The translations under genes were made by a program, and so were the position numbers. This document shows positions 27,270 to 36,622 of a stretch of 36,945 nucleotides of DNA, piece after piece; positions within the stretch are counted from its first letter, which is position 1, and every line of letters starts with the position of its first letter. The notes under the pieces are model-generated. The model was given only the letters and a program-made list of their open reading frames with translations, had not been told where the DNA came from and made no database searches. The stretch covers positions 1-36,945 of the forward strand of contig CACBMH010000009.1 of assembly GCA_902539825.1 (NCBI GenBank), written 5' to 3'. This DNA comes from an uncultured Alphaproteobacteria bacterium. GTDB lineage: Bacteria > Pseudomonadota > Alphaproteobacteria > HIMB59 > GCA-002718135.

Positions 27270-30219
27270 ACATTCGTTCTCCTTTAGGATCAATCATATG
27301 TGGTGAAACAACTTTTAAATTCATTTGTTTATTTCTTACAGGATCTGCCCCAACTAAATTGGTATCTTTCCATTTATCTAAACCACCTTTGACAAAACCT
27401 AATCCAATCCAATGTCCAAGTTCAGGAGAATAAGTAACTGAGGTAATTCTTCCGATACCCTGTCCTTTAATATTATTTTTTTCACAGACAATAGTTCCAG
27501 CATTAAAAGTTTCTTTTAAGTTTGTAGGAAAGAAACCTACTAGAATTTCTCGATCATTATTTTTTAATACTCCTCGTTTTCTCATTGCGCTTCCAATATA
27601 CGATTTTTTTGTAGAAGCCATTTTGCTTAAACCTGCATCATCAATTGTTACCCTTCCATCAAGCTCAGCGGCTGTTACATGACCTTTTTCAACTCTAAGT
27701 GCACCTAAAGCTTCTAATCCATATAAACATCCATCATATTTTTTTGCATTTTCCCAAAGTAGGTCCATCATTGTATTAGCAAAATCTGATTTGACATAAA
27801 CTTCAAAAGCTAATTCACCTGAAAAACTAATTCTTGCTATTCTGCAAGGAATATTACCTTTAAGAAATGTTGAAGTAACACCCATAAAAGGTAAGTTATT
27901 ATTAGTTATAACCAAAGAATCATCTAAACAATTATTGAGAACTTCTCTAGATTTAGGTCCTGCAACTGATACGCCTGCCCATTGTTCAGAAACACTAGTC
28001 ACATTAACATTAAGATCTGTCCATCTAGTTTGAAGTAATTCTTCTAACCATGACATCACTTTTGCAGCTTCACCTGTAGACGTCGTCATAAAATATTCAT
28101 TTTCTGCTAATCTCCAAGATGTGCCATCATCCATTACAATACCGTCATCCCGCAACATGATACCGTATCTAGCTTTTCCAACTTGTAGTTTTGAAAAACC
28201 ATTCGAATAAATTCTATTTAAAAATTCAGTAGAGTCTGGTCCTTGAATAGAGATTTTGCCTAATGATGTTACATCACAAATTCCAACTGTTTTTCTTACT
28301 GTTGATGCTTCTCTTATATAAGATTCACTTAAAGTTTCATTTTCTTTCGGATAATACCAAGGTCTTTGATACAATCCAACTTCAATCATTTTTGCACCAT
28401 GACCAATATTCCATTGATGCATTGGTGTTACTCTTAACGGCCTAAAATGTTTTCCAACATTTCTTCCACTTAAGGCACCTATAGATACAGGGGTATACGG
28501 AGGTCTGAAAACAGTAGTTCCAACTTCTGGAATTTCTTTATTTAAAAGTTCAGCCATTAAAGATAATCCAATGATATTTCCCATTTTTCCTTGATCATTT
28601 GCCATGCCTAAAGTTGTGTATCTTTTAAGATGCTCTACCGAAATGAAACCTTCACGATGTGCTAGTCTTACGTCATCTGTCGTTACATCATGTTGATAAT
28701 CTACAAAACTTTTTGGTCTAGATTTTTTATATTTTACTTCATAAAGTGGTTGTATGGGATTTTTCCATCCACCAGGTTTTGGAAAAAAATAATTTGTTTT
28801 AGAAATACCTAAACGGTTTAACGCATCAGTAGTTCCTGCTATCCCAGAAGCAATACAATCATTTTTATTCCATAAACCTCTAGAAGAACCTACCATTGTG
28901 ATATTTTCTTTTGTGTCAGTCGGTAAAAAACAAGCATTGTTATAATCCCATTTAGGCTTTACACCCCTGTGAGATAACAAATGTACAGCAGGCGACCAAC
29001 CGCCTGATAATAGAACCTGATCACAATTTAAAGTTTCAAATTTATTCATATCCTCACTTTTTGATATATCTAAACTATGAATTTTTTTTGAACCATTAAT
29101 ATTATAAGGCACATACCCTTTTCTAATTTCAAAACTTTTATTTGTTTCAATTTCAAAATTAGTTCGTGAGTCAAGAACAGTTACATTGGCTCCAGCTTCC
29201 GATAATTGTTGTGCTGTTTCATAAACAGAATCATTATTTGTAGCTATCGCAATTCTTTTTCCTGTTAGTACACCATATCTATTCAAATAATGCTTTGATG
29301 CATTTACGGTCATTACACCAGGAATATCATTATTATTAAATGCAATATGTCTTTCAATTGCTCCAGCGCCAACAATTATATGCTTTGCTCTAATAGTCCA
29401 AAATCTTTGACGTGGAATGTTTACATTTGGTGCTGATATATGATCTGTTACTCTCTCTAATAAACCAACAACACAATTATCATATAGTCCGAACGCAGTA
29501 GTTCTAGTCATTATTTTTATTCCTAGATTTTCAAGTTGATTTTTAATCTGTGAGTTATCAAAATTATTTTCTGCAAGTTGATCTCCTCCAACAAGACTAT
29601 CTTGCTCAACTAAAATAACATCTAATTTTTTTTCTACTGCCTCTATTGCAGCTGCAACACCAGCAGGCCCTGATCCTACAACAATTAAATCACAAAAATC
29701 ATGAGCATGTTCATAAGAGTCTGGATCAGGTAACTCAGAAGCACTTCCCATTCCCGCCGCTTTTCTAATAAACTTTTCAAAAAACATCCATATAGCTGTT
29801 CCTCTACCCCATTCAAATGGAGGTATTCCCATAAAAGTTTTATAATAAAAGCCAGCTGCAAAAAATCTACCTAAGTAATTATTTATTCCCGCTAGATCAA
29901 AATTTACATTTGGGAATGCATTTTGACCACTTGCTTCCAAACCATTATATAATTCTTGTGTTGTTGCTCTTACATTTGGATCTCTTCTATCTTTTGAACC
30001 AATAGTAACTAAGGCGCCGGATTCCTCAACTCCACTAGAAAATATTCCTCTTGGTCTATGATATTTAAAACTTCTTCCAACTATACCAATATTATTTGCA
30101 AGTAATGCTGATGCTAGAGTATCTCCTTCAAAACCTTTGTAATTCTTTTTATCCCATCTAAAGGATAGAATTTTATCTCTATTAATTTTTCCATAATTAT
30201 CTAATCTTCTTGTTTTCAT
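27262..30219 (-). CDS. soxA: sarcosine oxidase alpha subunit family protein
   Basis: 985 aa: N-terminal FEGDTLASALLANNIGIVGRSFKYHRPRGIFSSG, central DLIVVGSGPAGVAAAIEA, C-terminal GcvT-like domain. Confidence 0.93.
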   Translation of the reverse strand: MKTRRLDNYGKINRDKILSFRWDKKNYKGFEGDTLASALLANNIGIVGRSFKYHRPRGIFSSGVEESGALVTIGSKDRRDPNVRATTQELYNGLEASGQNAFPNVNFDLAGINNYLGRFFAAGFYYKTFMGIPPFEWGRGTAIWMFFEKFIRKAAGMGSASELPDPDSYEHAHDFCDLIVVGSGPAGVAAAIEAVEKKLDVILVEQDSLVGGDQLAENNFDNSQIKNQLENLGIKIMTRTTAFGLYDNCVVGLLERVTDHISAPNVNIPRQRFWTIRAKHIIVGAGAIERHIAFNNNDIPGVMTVNASKHYLNRYGVLTGKRIAIATNNDSVYETAQQLSEAGANVTVLDSRTNFEIETNKSFEIRKGYVPYNINGSKKIHSLDISKSEDMNKFETLNCDQVLLSGGWSPAVHLLSHRGVKPKWDYNNACFLPTDTKENITMVGSSRGLWNKNDCIASGIAGTTDALNRLGISKTNYFFPKPGGWKNPIQPLYEVKYKKSRPKSFVDYQHDVTTDDVRLAHREGFISVEHLKRYTTLGMANDQGKMGNIIGLSLMAELLNKEIPEVGTTVFRPPYTPVSIGALSGRNVGKHFRPLRVTPMHQWNIGHGAKMIEVGLYQRPWYYPKENETLSESYIREASTVRKTVGICDVTSLGKISIQGPDSTEFLNRIYSNGFSKLQVGKARYGIMLRDDGIVMDDGTSWRLAENEYFMTTSTGEAAKVMSWLEELLQTRWTDLNVNVTSVSEQWAGVSVAGPKSREVLNNCLDDSLVITNNNLPFMGVTSTFLKGNIPCRIARISFSGELAFEVYVKSDFANTMMDLLWENAKKYDGCLYGLEALGALRVEKGHVTAAELDGRVTIDDAGLSKMASTKKSYIGSAMRKRGVLKNNDREILVGFFPTNLKETFNAGTIVCEKNNIKGQGIGRITSVTYSPELGHWIGLGFVKGGLDKWKDTNLVGADPVRNKQMNLKVVSPHMIDPKGERMYA

Positions 30220-30500
30220 TTATTATTTTCTACAACCTTCTGTAAGTTCGGATTACATGGTTTGACACTTTTTATTTCATGAGTGACTGTAGAACGTTCA
30301 ACTACCAACCACATTCTACATCCATTAGAATGATGCCATGTTTCAAATTGAAAACCTTTTATATTTTTTCTGAAAAATATAGCTTCAGTCCATTCTTTCT
30401 CTGATGCATCTAAGGAAGGATAATTGATTGTTGCATCTCCTCCATAACTAAATTCACTATGATCTCTTTCACCACAATAAGGACAATTGATTCTAATCAT
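30216..30500 (-). CDS. soxD: sarcosine oxidase delta subunit
   Basis: 94 aa, MIRINCPYCGERDHSEFSYGGDA and HHSNGCRMWLVVERSTVTHEI. Confidence 0.93.
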   Translation of the reverse strand: MIRINCPYCGERDHSEFSYGGDATINYPSLDASEKEWTEAIFFRKNIKGFQFETWHHSNGCRMWLVVERSTVTHEIKSVKPCNPNLQKVVENNK

Positions 30501-31766
30501 TTAACCGTGCAATTTAGGATCAGGTCCTGCACCACGTTCATCTATATTGATACCTTTTTCAAATCTTTCTAAATTATGATTTTGCACGTAGTTATGCGGG
30601 CTTTCATTTGCAATTAAGTCAGCAAAATACCAACCTGACGCTGGACTTGCTTTAAAACCCCCATAGTTCCAACCAGCATTTAAATAGAGATTAGATATCG
30701 GCGTTTTACAAATAAAAAATGATCCATCCATTGTCATGTCCATAACACCTGCCCAATGACGAAGTAATCTTATTCTTCCAAGTGAAGGAAATATTGCCAT
30801 GGCCGCTTCGGCAACATCTTGAACCATAGGAAGATTTCCTCTTTGAGCATATGATTTATACCAGTCAAGATCACCACCAAACACCATACTTCCTTTATCT
30901 GACTGCGATATATAGAAATGTGCACCACCTACACCGTAAACAACAACCTGATCTAGAAGTGGCTTAACAGCCTCAGATACAAATGCTTGTAGTTTATGAG
31001 ACTCAATTGGCAGGTTACCTAATTCTGCCATTTGCCATAATACTGAAGTATTGCCTGCAACAGCAAATCCTATTTTCTTTCCTTTTATAATTCCTCTTGA
31101 AGTTTGAATACTTTCTATATTTCCATTCTTTCTTGTAAAACCTGTAACTTCACAATTTTGCAGAATGTCTACACCTAATGTATCTGCAGCCCTTGCATAA
31201 CCCCATGCTACTGCATCGTGTCTTGCATTGCCTGCTCTTTTTTGAACTGCAGCTCCAAGTATTGGAAATCTAGAATTATGATAATTTAAATGCGGAATTT
31301 TTTTCTTTAAAGTTTTTAAATCCCAAAGTTCTGCATCAGTTCCGTGGAGTCGCATAATATTATAAATCCGTGAAACTGAATCTTTAGCACCAGGGCTATG
31401 AAATAATGAGACATGAGCTCGTTGGCTAAACATTACATTATAATTTAATTCGTGACTTAAATTTTCCCATAACTTTAAAGAATGTTCATAAAATTCGTGG
31501 TTGCCTGGCATCATGTAATTTGATCTTACAATAGTTGTATTACGTCCAGCGTTTCCTCCACCAATCCAGCCTTTTTCTAAGACAGCTACATTTTTTATAT
31601 TATGATTCTTTGCTAAATAATATGCTGTGGCAAGACCGTGTAAACCTCCCCCAATTATTACAACATCATAACTACTTTTTGGTTCTGGATCACGCCATTG
31701 TCTAGTCCAATAAGACTGACCATTTAAACCGTTTTTAATTACATTCCAGGCATTAAATTTTGTCAT
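30501..31766 (-). CDS. soxB: sarcosine oxidase beta subunit family protein
   Basis: YDVVIIGGGLHGLATAYYLAK, GGGNAGRNTTIVRSNY, GNARHDAVAWGYARAAD; heads soxBDAG. Confidence 0.93.
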   Translation of the reverse strand: MTKFNAWNVIKNGLNGQSYWTRQWRDPEPKSSYDVVIIGGGLHGLATAYYLAKNHNIKNVAVLEKGWIGGGNAGRNTTIVRSNYMMPGNHEFYEHSLKLWENLSHELNYNVMFSQRAHVSLFHSPGAKDSVSRIYNIMRLHGTDAELWDLKTLKKKIPHLNYHNSRFPILGAAVQKRAGNARHDAVAWGYARAADTLGVDILQNCEVTGFTRKNGNIESIQTSRGIIKGKKIGFAVAGNTSVLWQMAELGNLPIESHKLQAFVSEAVKPLLDQVVVYGVGGAHFYISQSDKGSMVFGGDLDWYKSYAQRGNLPMVQDVAEAAMAIFPSLGRIRLLRHWAGVMDMTMDGSFFICKTPISNLYLNAGWNYGGFKASPASGWYFADLIANESPHNYVQNHNLERFEKGINIDERGAGPDPKLHG

Positions 31767-31842
31767 TTGTTTTATTAATTATTAGAATAGTTGATAAAAG
31801 TAAAATGAATTAATCTGCAATGCTAATGTTATTTAATCACAG

Positions 31843-32868
31843 TTAACTTGATGAATCTGGCCATGTGTCATTTAATCTATAACCTTCTGGAAAAGGATCA
31901 TCCTTATCGATATATAAACTTTGTTTTCCTGTAATAAATGCACTACCTGTTAATTTTGGAATAATACAATTTTTGTTATTAATTTTAATTTCCTTTTCAA
32001 TACTTGCTTTAAATGAAGATCCTATAATAGACTTTGATATAAATTCTTCATTTATTTGTATTTCATTTTTTTCTTTCATTACTGCTAATCTTGCTGAAGT
32101 ACCTGTACCACAAGGTGAACGATCAAGTTTCCCAGGTCGTATAACAACTGTATTTAATCCTGTAAGTAGTGATTGATTATTTTTTTTTAAAGGTTCAATA
32201 AATTGGCAAAAGGAAAGATAGTCTAATCCTTTAATAGTAGGATGCTCAAATCCTATAGATGTGTTTGCTTCTTTCAATAATTCTTTGGCAACATTTACAA
32301 ATTTATTTGCATTCTTAGGCTCAATTTTAAGATTAAAATCACTAGCATTACAGATTAAAAAACTGTCACCTCCAAAAGCGGTACTTACTTTTATTGTACC
32401 ATAATTTTTAGTCTTTAAATCTACATCTATTTTGTCTGCAAAGCAGGCAAGATTAGTTAAAGTGACACTTTTAACTTTCTTATTTTCACAATCAGCAACA
32501 ACTTTTATTAAACCACCGGGAGCTTCAAGTGTAAGCATAGTTTTAGGATATTTCATTTGAACAATATTTTTTTCTAATAAGACTGTCGTTACACAAATTG
32601 CATTTGACCCGCTCATTGGAGGATTATCTTCTGGTTCCATAATTACAAATCCAGCATCTGCATTTTTACTTGAAGGTTCTAAAATAATATTACAATGTTT
32701 AAAGACCCCTCCTCGAGGTTCATTTAAAAAAAAATTTCTCCATTTTTTATCTAAAAAAAGTTTTTTAGAAGCTTCCTCAGGTGAATTAAACTTCAAATCT
32801 TTAATTCCAGTTACGACATCCCCAATTTCACCACAGCAATGTGTGTTAAATACTGTGATTTCATCCAT
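31843..32868 (-). CDS. proline racemase superfamily protein (hydroxyproline epimerase/dehydratase-like)
   Basis: THCCGEIGDVVTG, EPRGG, MSGSNAICVTTVLLE, DRSPCGTGTSARLAV. Confidence 0.88.
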   Translation of the reverse strand: MDEITVFNTHCCGEIGDVVTGIKDLKFNSPEEASKKLFLDKKWRNFFLNEPRGGVFKHCNIILEPSSKNADAGFVIMEPEDNPPMSGSNAICVTTVLLEKNIVQMKYPKTMLTLEAPGGLIKVVADCENKKVKSVTLTNLACFADKIDVDLKTKNYGTIKVSTAFGGDSFLICNASDFNLKIEPKNANKFVNVAKELLKEANTSIGFEHPTIKGLDYLSFCQFIEPLKKNNQSLLTGLNTVVIRPGKLDRSPCGTGTSARLAVMKEKNEIQINEEFISKSIIGSSFKASIEKEIKINNKNCIIPKLTGSAFITGKQSLYIDKDDPFPEGYRLNDTWPDSSS

Positions 32869-34018
32869 GTGGAATTATTAGATCATCAATATTTTTAGAA
32901 TGATGTGTTATTTGTTCGTATCCATCTTTTGTTATAATAAAACTATCTCCAACTTGTGATCTAAAATTGTTTGCACTTGCCCCACCATCAACAGCAAACA
33001 CCATTCCAGGCTGAAGAACTGTTTTGTTCCCAACTACTAATTGTGGTTCCTCTAAAAAGCTAAAGCCTGTACCTCTTCCGCATCGAAATGTAGGATAAGG
33101 GTATCCTTCAGACTGTATAGTATCTGCATAAGCAGCATGAACTTCTTCAGCCGTAACTCCAGGACCAAGAATTTCAAGAGCAGCTTTTTGAGATTTTACT
33201 GCAGTCTCAAAAGCTTTTATTTGTTCATCGGATTGAATTTCTTCTACCCAAAATATTCTGTCAAAACCTAATTTAAACCTATGAAAATTTGTAGAACCAC
33301 AATAACACACAAATACGGGATCACCTTTTTGTATAATTTTGGTTGAAGCACGATGATGAGTTTTAGGTAAATCATGTCCCGATGTCATAACAGGTAAAAA
33401 GTGAATATTTGGAGACATATTGATATTATCAGGATAAAATTCTTTTAAAAGATCTGCAGCTTTTCTTGTTCCAGCTTGTGATTGTGCAAGTGCAACCTCA
33501 TACTCCGGAACATTATGACCAATTGTTTTTTTTGCTGCCTCCATCATAGCCATACCAACTTCGCCAGCATGACGAGCTATATTCAATTCATGATTAGATT
33601 TAATCATTCTTATATTATCTATTAATTTGGTTAAATCCCCAGGATGATCTTGCAGTATTTCGTCTAAATAATTTTTAACCATTGGATTGATTTTAAATTT
33701 TTCAATAAAAATATTTTTATGCTGATTAATAATTTGAGGTAATAATTCTCTCCATTCATTTCCAATACCATCATTCCATGTTTCAACTGTATCCACAGGA
33801 CAATCATCTGGTACTAATAAAACATCAAGAAGTGGTGTAATTAAGTAAGTTTTATGATCATTTGAAACAATTAATAATGTTGGTCGATTAAAATCCATAT
33901 GAAGAAAGTCATGATATCCTGTAAAATAATATATAGAGTCATCATCTGTTACAATTGAAAGATCAATATTATTCTCAGACATTTTTTTCTTAAGTTTATT
34001 TAAATTTTCAGAAAACAT
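32861..34018 (-). CDS. M24 (creatinase/Xaa-Pro aminopeptidase-like) family protein
   Basis: NIDLSIVTDDDSIYYFTGYHDF N-terminal domain; FRCGRGTGFSFLEEPQ, LQPGMVFAVDGGAS, VGDSFIITKDG pita-bread fold motifs. Confidence 0.85.
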   Translation of the reverse strand: MFSENLNKLKKKMSENNIDLSIVTDDDSIYYFTGYHDFLHMDFNRPTLLIVSNDHKTYLITPLLDVLLVPDDCPVDTVETWNDGIGNEWRELLPQIINQHKNIFIEKFKINPMVKNYLDEILQDHPGDLTKLIDNIRMIKSNHELNIARHAGEVGMAMMEAAKKTIGHNVPEYEVALAQSQAGTRKAADLLKEFYPDNINMSPNIHFLPVMTSGHDLPKTHHRASTKIIQKGDPVFVCYCGSTNFHRFKLGFDRIFWVEEIQSDEQIKAFETAVKSQKAALEILGPGVTAEEVHAAYADTIQSEGYPYPTFRCGRGTGFSFLEEPQLVVGNKTVLQPGMVFAVDGGASANNFRSQVGDSFIITKDGYEQITHHSKNIDDLIIPHG

Positions 34019-35173
34019 TTATTTTAATTGTTGTTCTACTAATTCAGTCCAATATGAAGAACCTATGACTAATAATTCGTCATTAAAATCGTAATTATCA
34101 GCATGTAAAGGTCTAGAATGCTGCTCTGATATACCGTTACCCATTAAAACAAAGCAGCCAGGTTTTTCATTTGCCATTACTGAAAAATCTTCTGAGAATA
34201 AACGCGGTTCAATATCGCCGTTACATTTATCATTTCCAAGTAATGAAACTGCAGCTTTTGTTGCAGACTCAGTTTGGTTTTTTGAATTAAAAGTTACAGG
34301 ACAAGTTGTTTCATATTTGACACTACCATTAACACCATGTGCATTGCAAATGCCCTCAACAATTTGTAACATTTTTGATGCAATTGTTTCATTTGTTTCT
34401 TTTGATAAAGCTCTTGCATCACCAGTCATTTTTACCATGCCTGGCAGAACATTTTTTTTACCATCGGTTATAAATTCAGTAATAGAAACTATACCATTAT
34501 CTGCTGGATTTAATTTCCTAGAAACTATAGATTGCAGTGCTACTGCTATTTGAGAGCCAACAGTTATTGCATCAACGCCCATATGAGGTAATGCAGCATG
34601 TCCACCTTTGGCTTTTATTTCAATTTCAAATAAATTTTCACTTGCTGTAATAGGTCCTTTTCTTGTACCAAATGTTCCAATCTCCATATTAGGAATGTTG
34701 TGCATAGCGTAAACTTCATCAATGTTAAATTTATCAAACAAACCTTCATCTATCATTGTTCTTGCGCCAAAAGTATTCTCTTCATCAGGCTGAAAAATAA
34801 AATATACTGTTCCATTAAAGTTACCTTTTTCTGATAAATATTTTGCTGCACCTAATAACATTGTAGTGTGACCATCATGTCCACATGCATGCATTCTATT
34901 ATCAAACTTTGACTTATAACTAAAATTATTAGTTTCATGTATTGGAAGAGCATCCATGTCAGCTCTTATACCTATTGATTTTGAACTATTTCCTTTTTTT
35001 AAAATTCCAACTACTCCAGTTCTGGCAATACCAGAATGAACTTCTATTCCAAACTCTTTTAGAAGTGTTGACACTTTTGCAGCAGCATATTCTTCTTCAA
35101 AACTTATTTGAGGGTGCATGTGAAGATCATGACGCCATTCTACTAATTGGTTATGTAATGACTGAGTTTTCAT
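34019..35173 (-). CDS. M20 family amidohydrolase / N-acyl-amino-acid hydrolase
   Basis: WRHDLHMHPQISFEE, GIRADMDALPI, HACGHDGHTTMLLGAAKYL, QPDEENTFGA. Confidence 0.92.
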   Translation of the reverse strand: MKTQSLHNQLVEWRHDLHMHPQISFEEEYAAAKVSTLLKEFGIEVHSGIARTGVVGILKKGNSSKSIGIRADMDALPIHETNNFSYKSKFDNRMHACGHDGHTTMLLGAAKYLSEKGNFNGTVYFIFQPDEENTFGARTMIDEGLFDKFNIDEVYAMHNIPNMEIGTFGTRKGPITASENLFEIEIKAKGGHAALPHMGVDAITVGSQIAVALQSIVSRKLNPADNGIVSITEFITDGKKNVLPGMVKMTGDARALSKETNETIASKMLQIVEGICNAHGVNGSVKYETTCPVTFNSKNQTESATKAAVSLLGNDKCNGDIEPRLFSEDFSVMANEKPGCFVLMGNGISEQHSRPLHADNYDFNDELLVIGSSYWTELVEQQLK

Positions 35174-35176
35174 AAA

Positions 35177-36619
35177 TTACATATTATTAAATTCTTTAAT
35201 CTTATTGTCTAGAGAAAGCATATAATCATAATGTGAATTCCAAAATTTTTGATCTTTTCTTTTTTCAAATTCCTCAAGACTTACACCTTGTTGCTCTACC
35301 CAAGTAAAGTACCCTAAATTAAATATTCTTTTCTTATCCATGTAAGAAAGTTCTAGCATATTATCAGTAGATATTCCTGATAAGTGTTTTCCAAATAGTT
35401 CAGCACAGACTATTTCATCAAAATTGTTTTTAAAATCAGCAATGGTCTTTTTCAACTCTGACATATATAAATCTGCACCATCTGTAGCGACCGTTATAAT
35501 TGCTTCATCACTATTTAAATCCATATATTTAGCTAGTTTAATTGATGCCAGTATATTTGCTATTGCTGAAAAGCCAAATTCAGGAAGTCGAGAAACAAAA
35601 TCAGGCTCAAAATTTTTTTTCTCAATTAAAAACTTTTTTCCTATTTCAGTATTAAAAATCATATTTAGATTATTTGTAGCTTGATCAGAAACATCTACGA
35701 CAAAATCTGTATTCATTACATTATGAATAAGGGGAACATGTTTGTCACCAATTCCTTGTATATTATGTTCACCATAACCTCCATGAAGCAATGTTGGACA
35801 CTCCAAAGCTTCAACAACTGCAATCTTCGTCTTTAATTTGTCTTTAAGATAATCTCCTGCTGCTAGAGTGCCGCTTGATCCTGAAGCACTTACGTAAAAC
35901 CTGGGAGTTAAATTACTGTTACCTTTAACTTTAAGAAATGATTTTTCAAACGATGGACCAGTAACAGAACGATGAATACTGTAATTATAATACTCATCAA
36001 ATTGATTTATTATATCATTTTGATTATCTTTTTTTAATTCATTACAAGCATCGTAGATTTCTTTAACATTACTTTCTGTGCCTTTTGTCTTTATGATATT
36101 TTTTTTATCTTCAACCCAATTATTCAACCATTCAAATCTCTCATTACTCATTCCTTTAGGAAGTATTGCAATACTATTAAGACCCATTATCCGAGATATT
36201 GCTACTCCGCCCCTACAATAATTTCCTGTTGAAGGCCAAACTGCTTTATGTTTTTCATAATCAAAAGTGCCATTCAATATTCTTGGAAGCAAACAACCAT
36301 AAGCTGCCAAAACTTTATGAGCTGTTATTAAGGGAAAATATCGTCCCATATTTACAATTATCTTTGCCTTAACACCCGTAAATTCTGTTGGAAGCACAAT
36401 ATATTCAGGCTCATTTCCAAAACCTGATTGATCTCTTTTATTAAACCAATGAACTCTAAAGAGGTTGAGAGGATTGATATCATTATTATTTATTTTTTTT
36501 AGAGAATGTTTAATATCATCATTAATAATTTGAGGGTCTTTAAGTTCACTAATACTTGGCAAGACAACTCCTTTTGATTTGAAGTAATCAGACGTTTTTT
36601 TTATTATTGCTTGACTCAT
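35177..36619 (-). CDS. PLP-dependent fold-type II enzyme (tryptophan-synthase-beta/ammonia-lyase-like), 480 aa
   Basis: YFPLITAHKVLAAYGCLLPRI with candidate Lys, WPSTGNYCRGGVAISRIMG, VSASGSSGTLAAGDYLKDKL. Confidence 0.72.
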   Translation of the reverse strand: MSQAIIKKTSDYFKSKGVVLPSISELKDPQIINDDIKHSLKKINNNDINPLNLFRVHWFNKRDQSGFGNEPEYIVLPTEFTGVKAKIIVNMGRYFPLITAHKVLAAYGCLLPRILNGTFDYEKHKAVWPSTGNYCRGGVAISRIMGLNSIAILPKGMSNERFEWLNNWVEDKKNIIKTKGTESNVKEIYDACNELKKDNQNDIINQFDEYYNYSIHRSVTGPSFEKSFLKVKGNSNLTPRFYVSASGSSGTLAAGDYLKDKLKTKIAVVEALECPTLLHGGYGEHNIQGIGDKHVPLIHNVMNTDFVVDVSDQATNNLNMIFNTEIGKKFLIEKKNFEPDFVSRLPEFGFSAIANILASIKLAKYMDLNSDEAIITVATDGADLYMSELKKTIADFKNNFDEIVCAELFGKHLSGISTDNMLELSYMDKKRIFNLGYFTWVEQQGVSLEEFEKRKDQKFWNSHYDYMLSLDNKIKEFNNM

Positions 36620-36622
36620 AAA

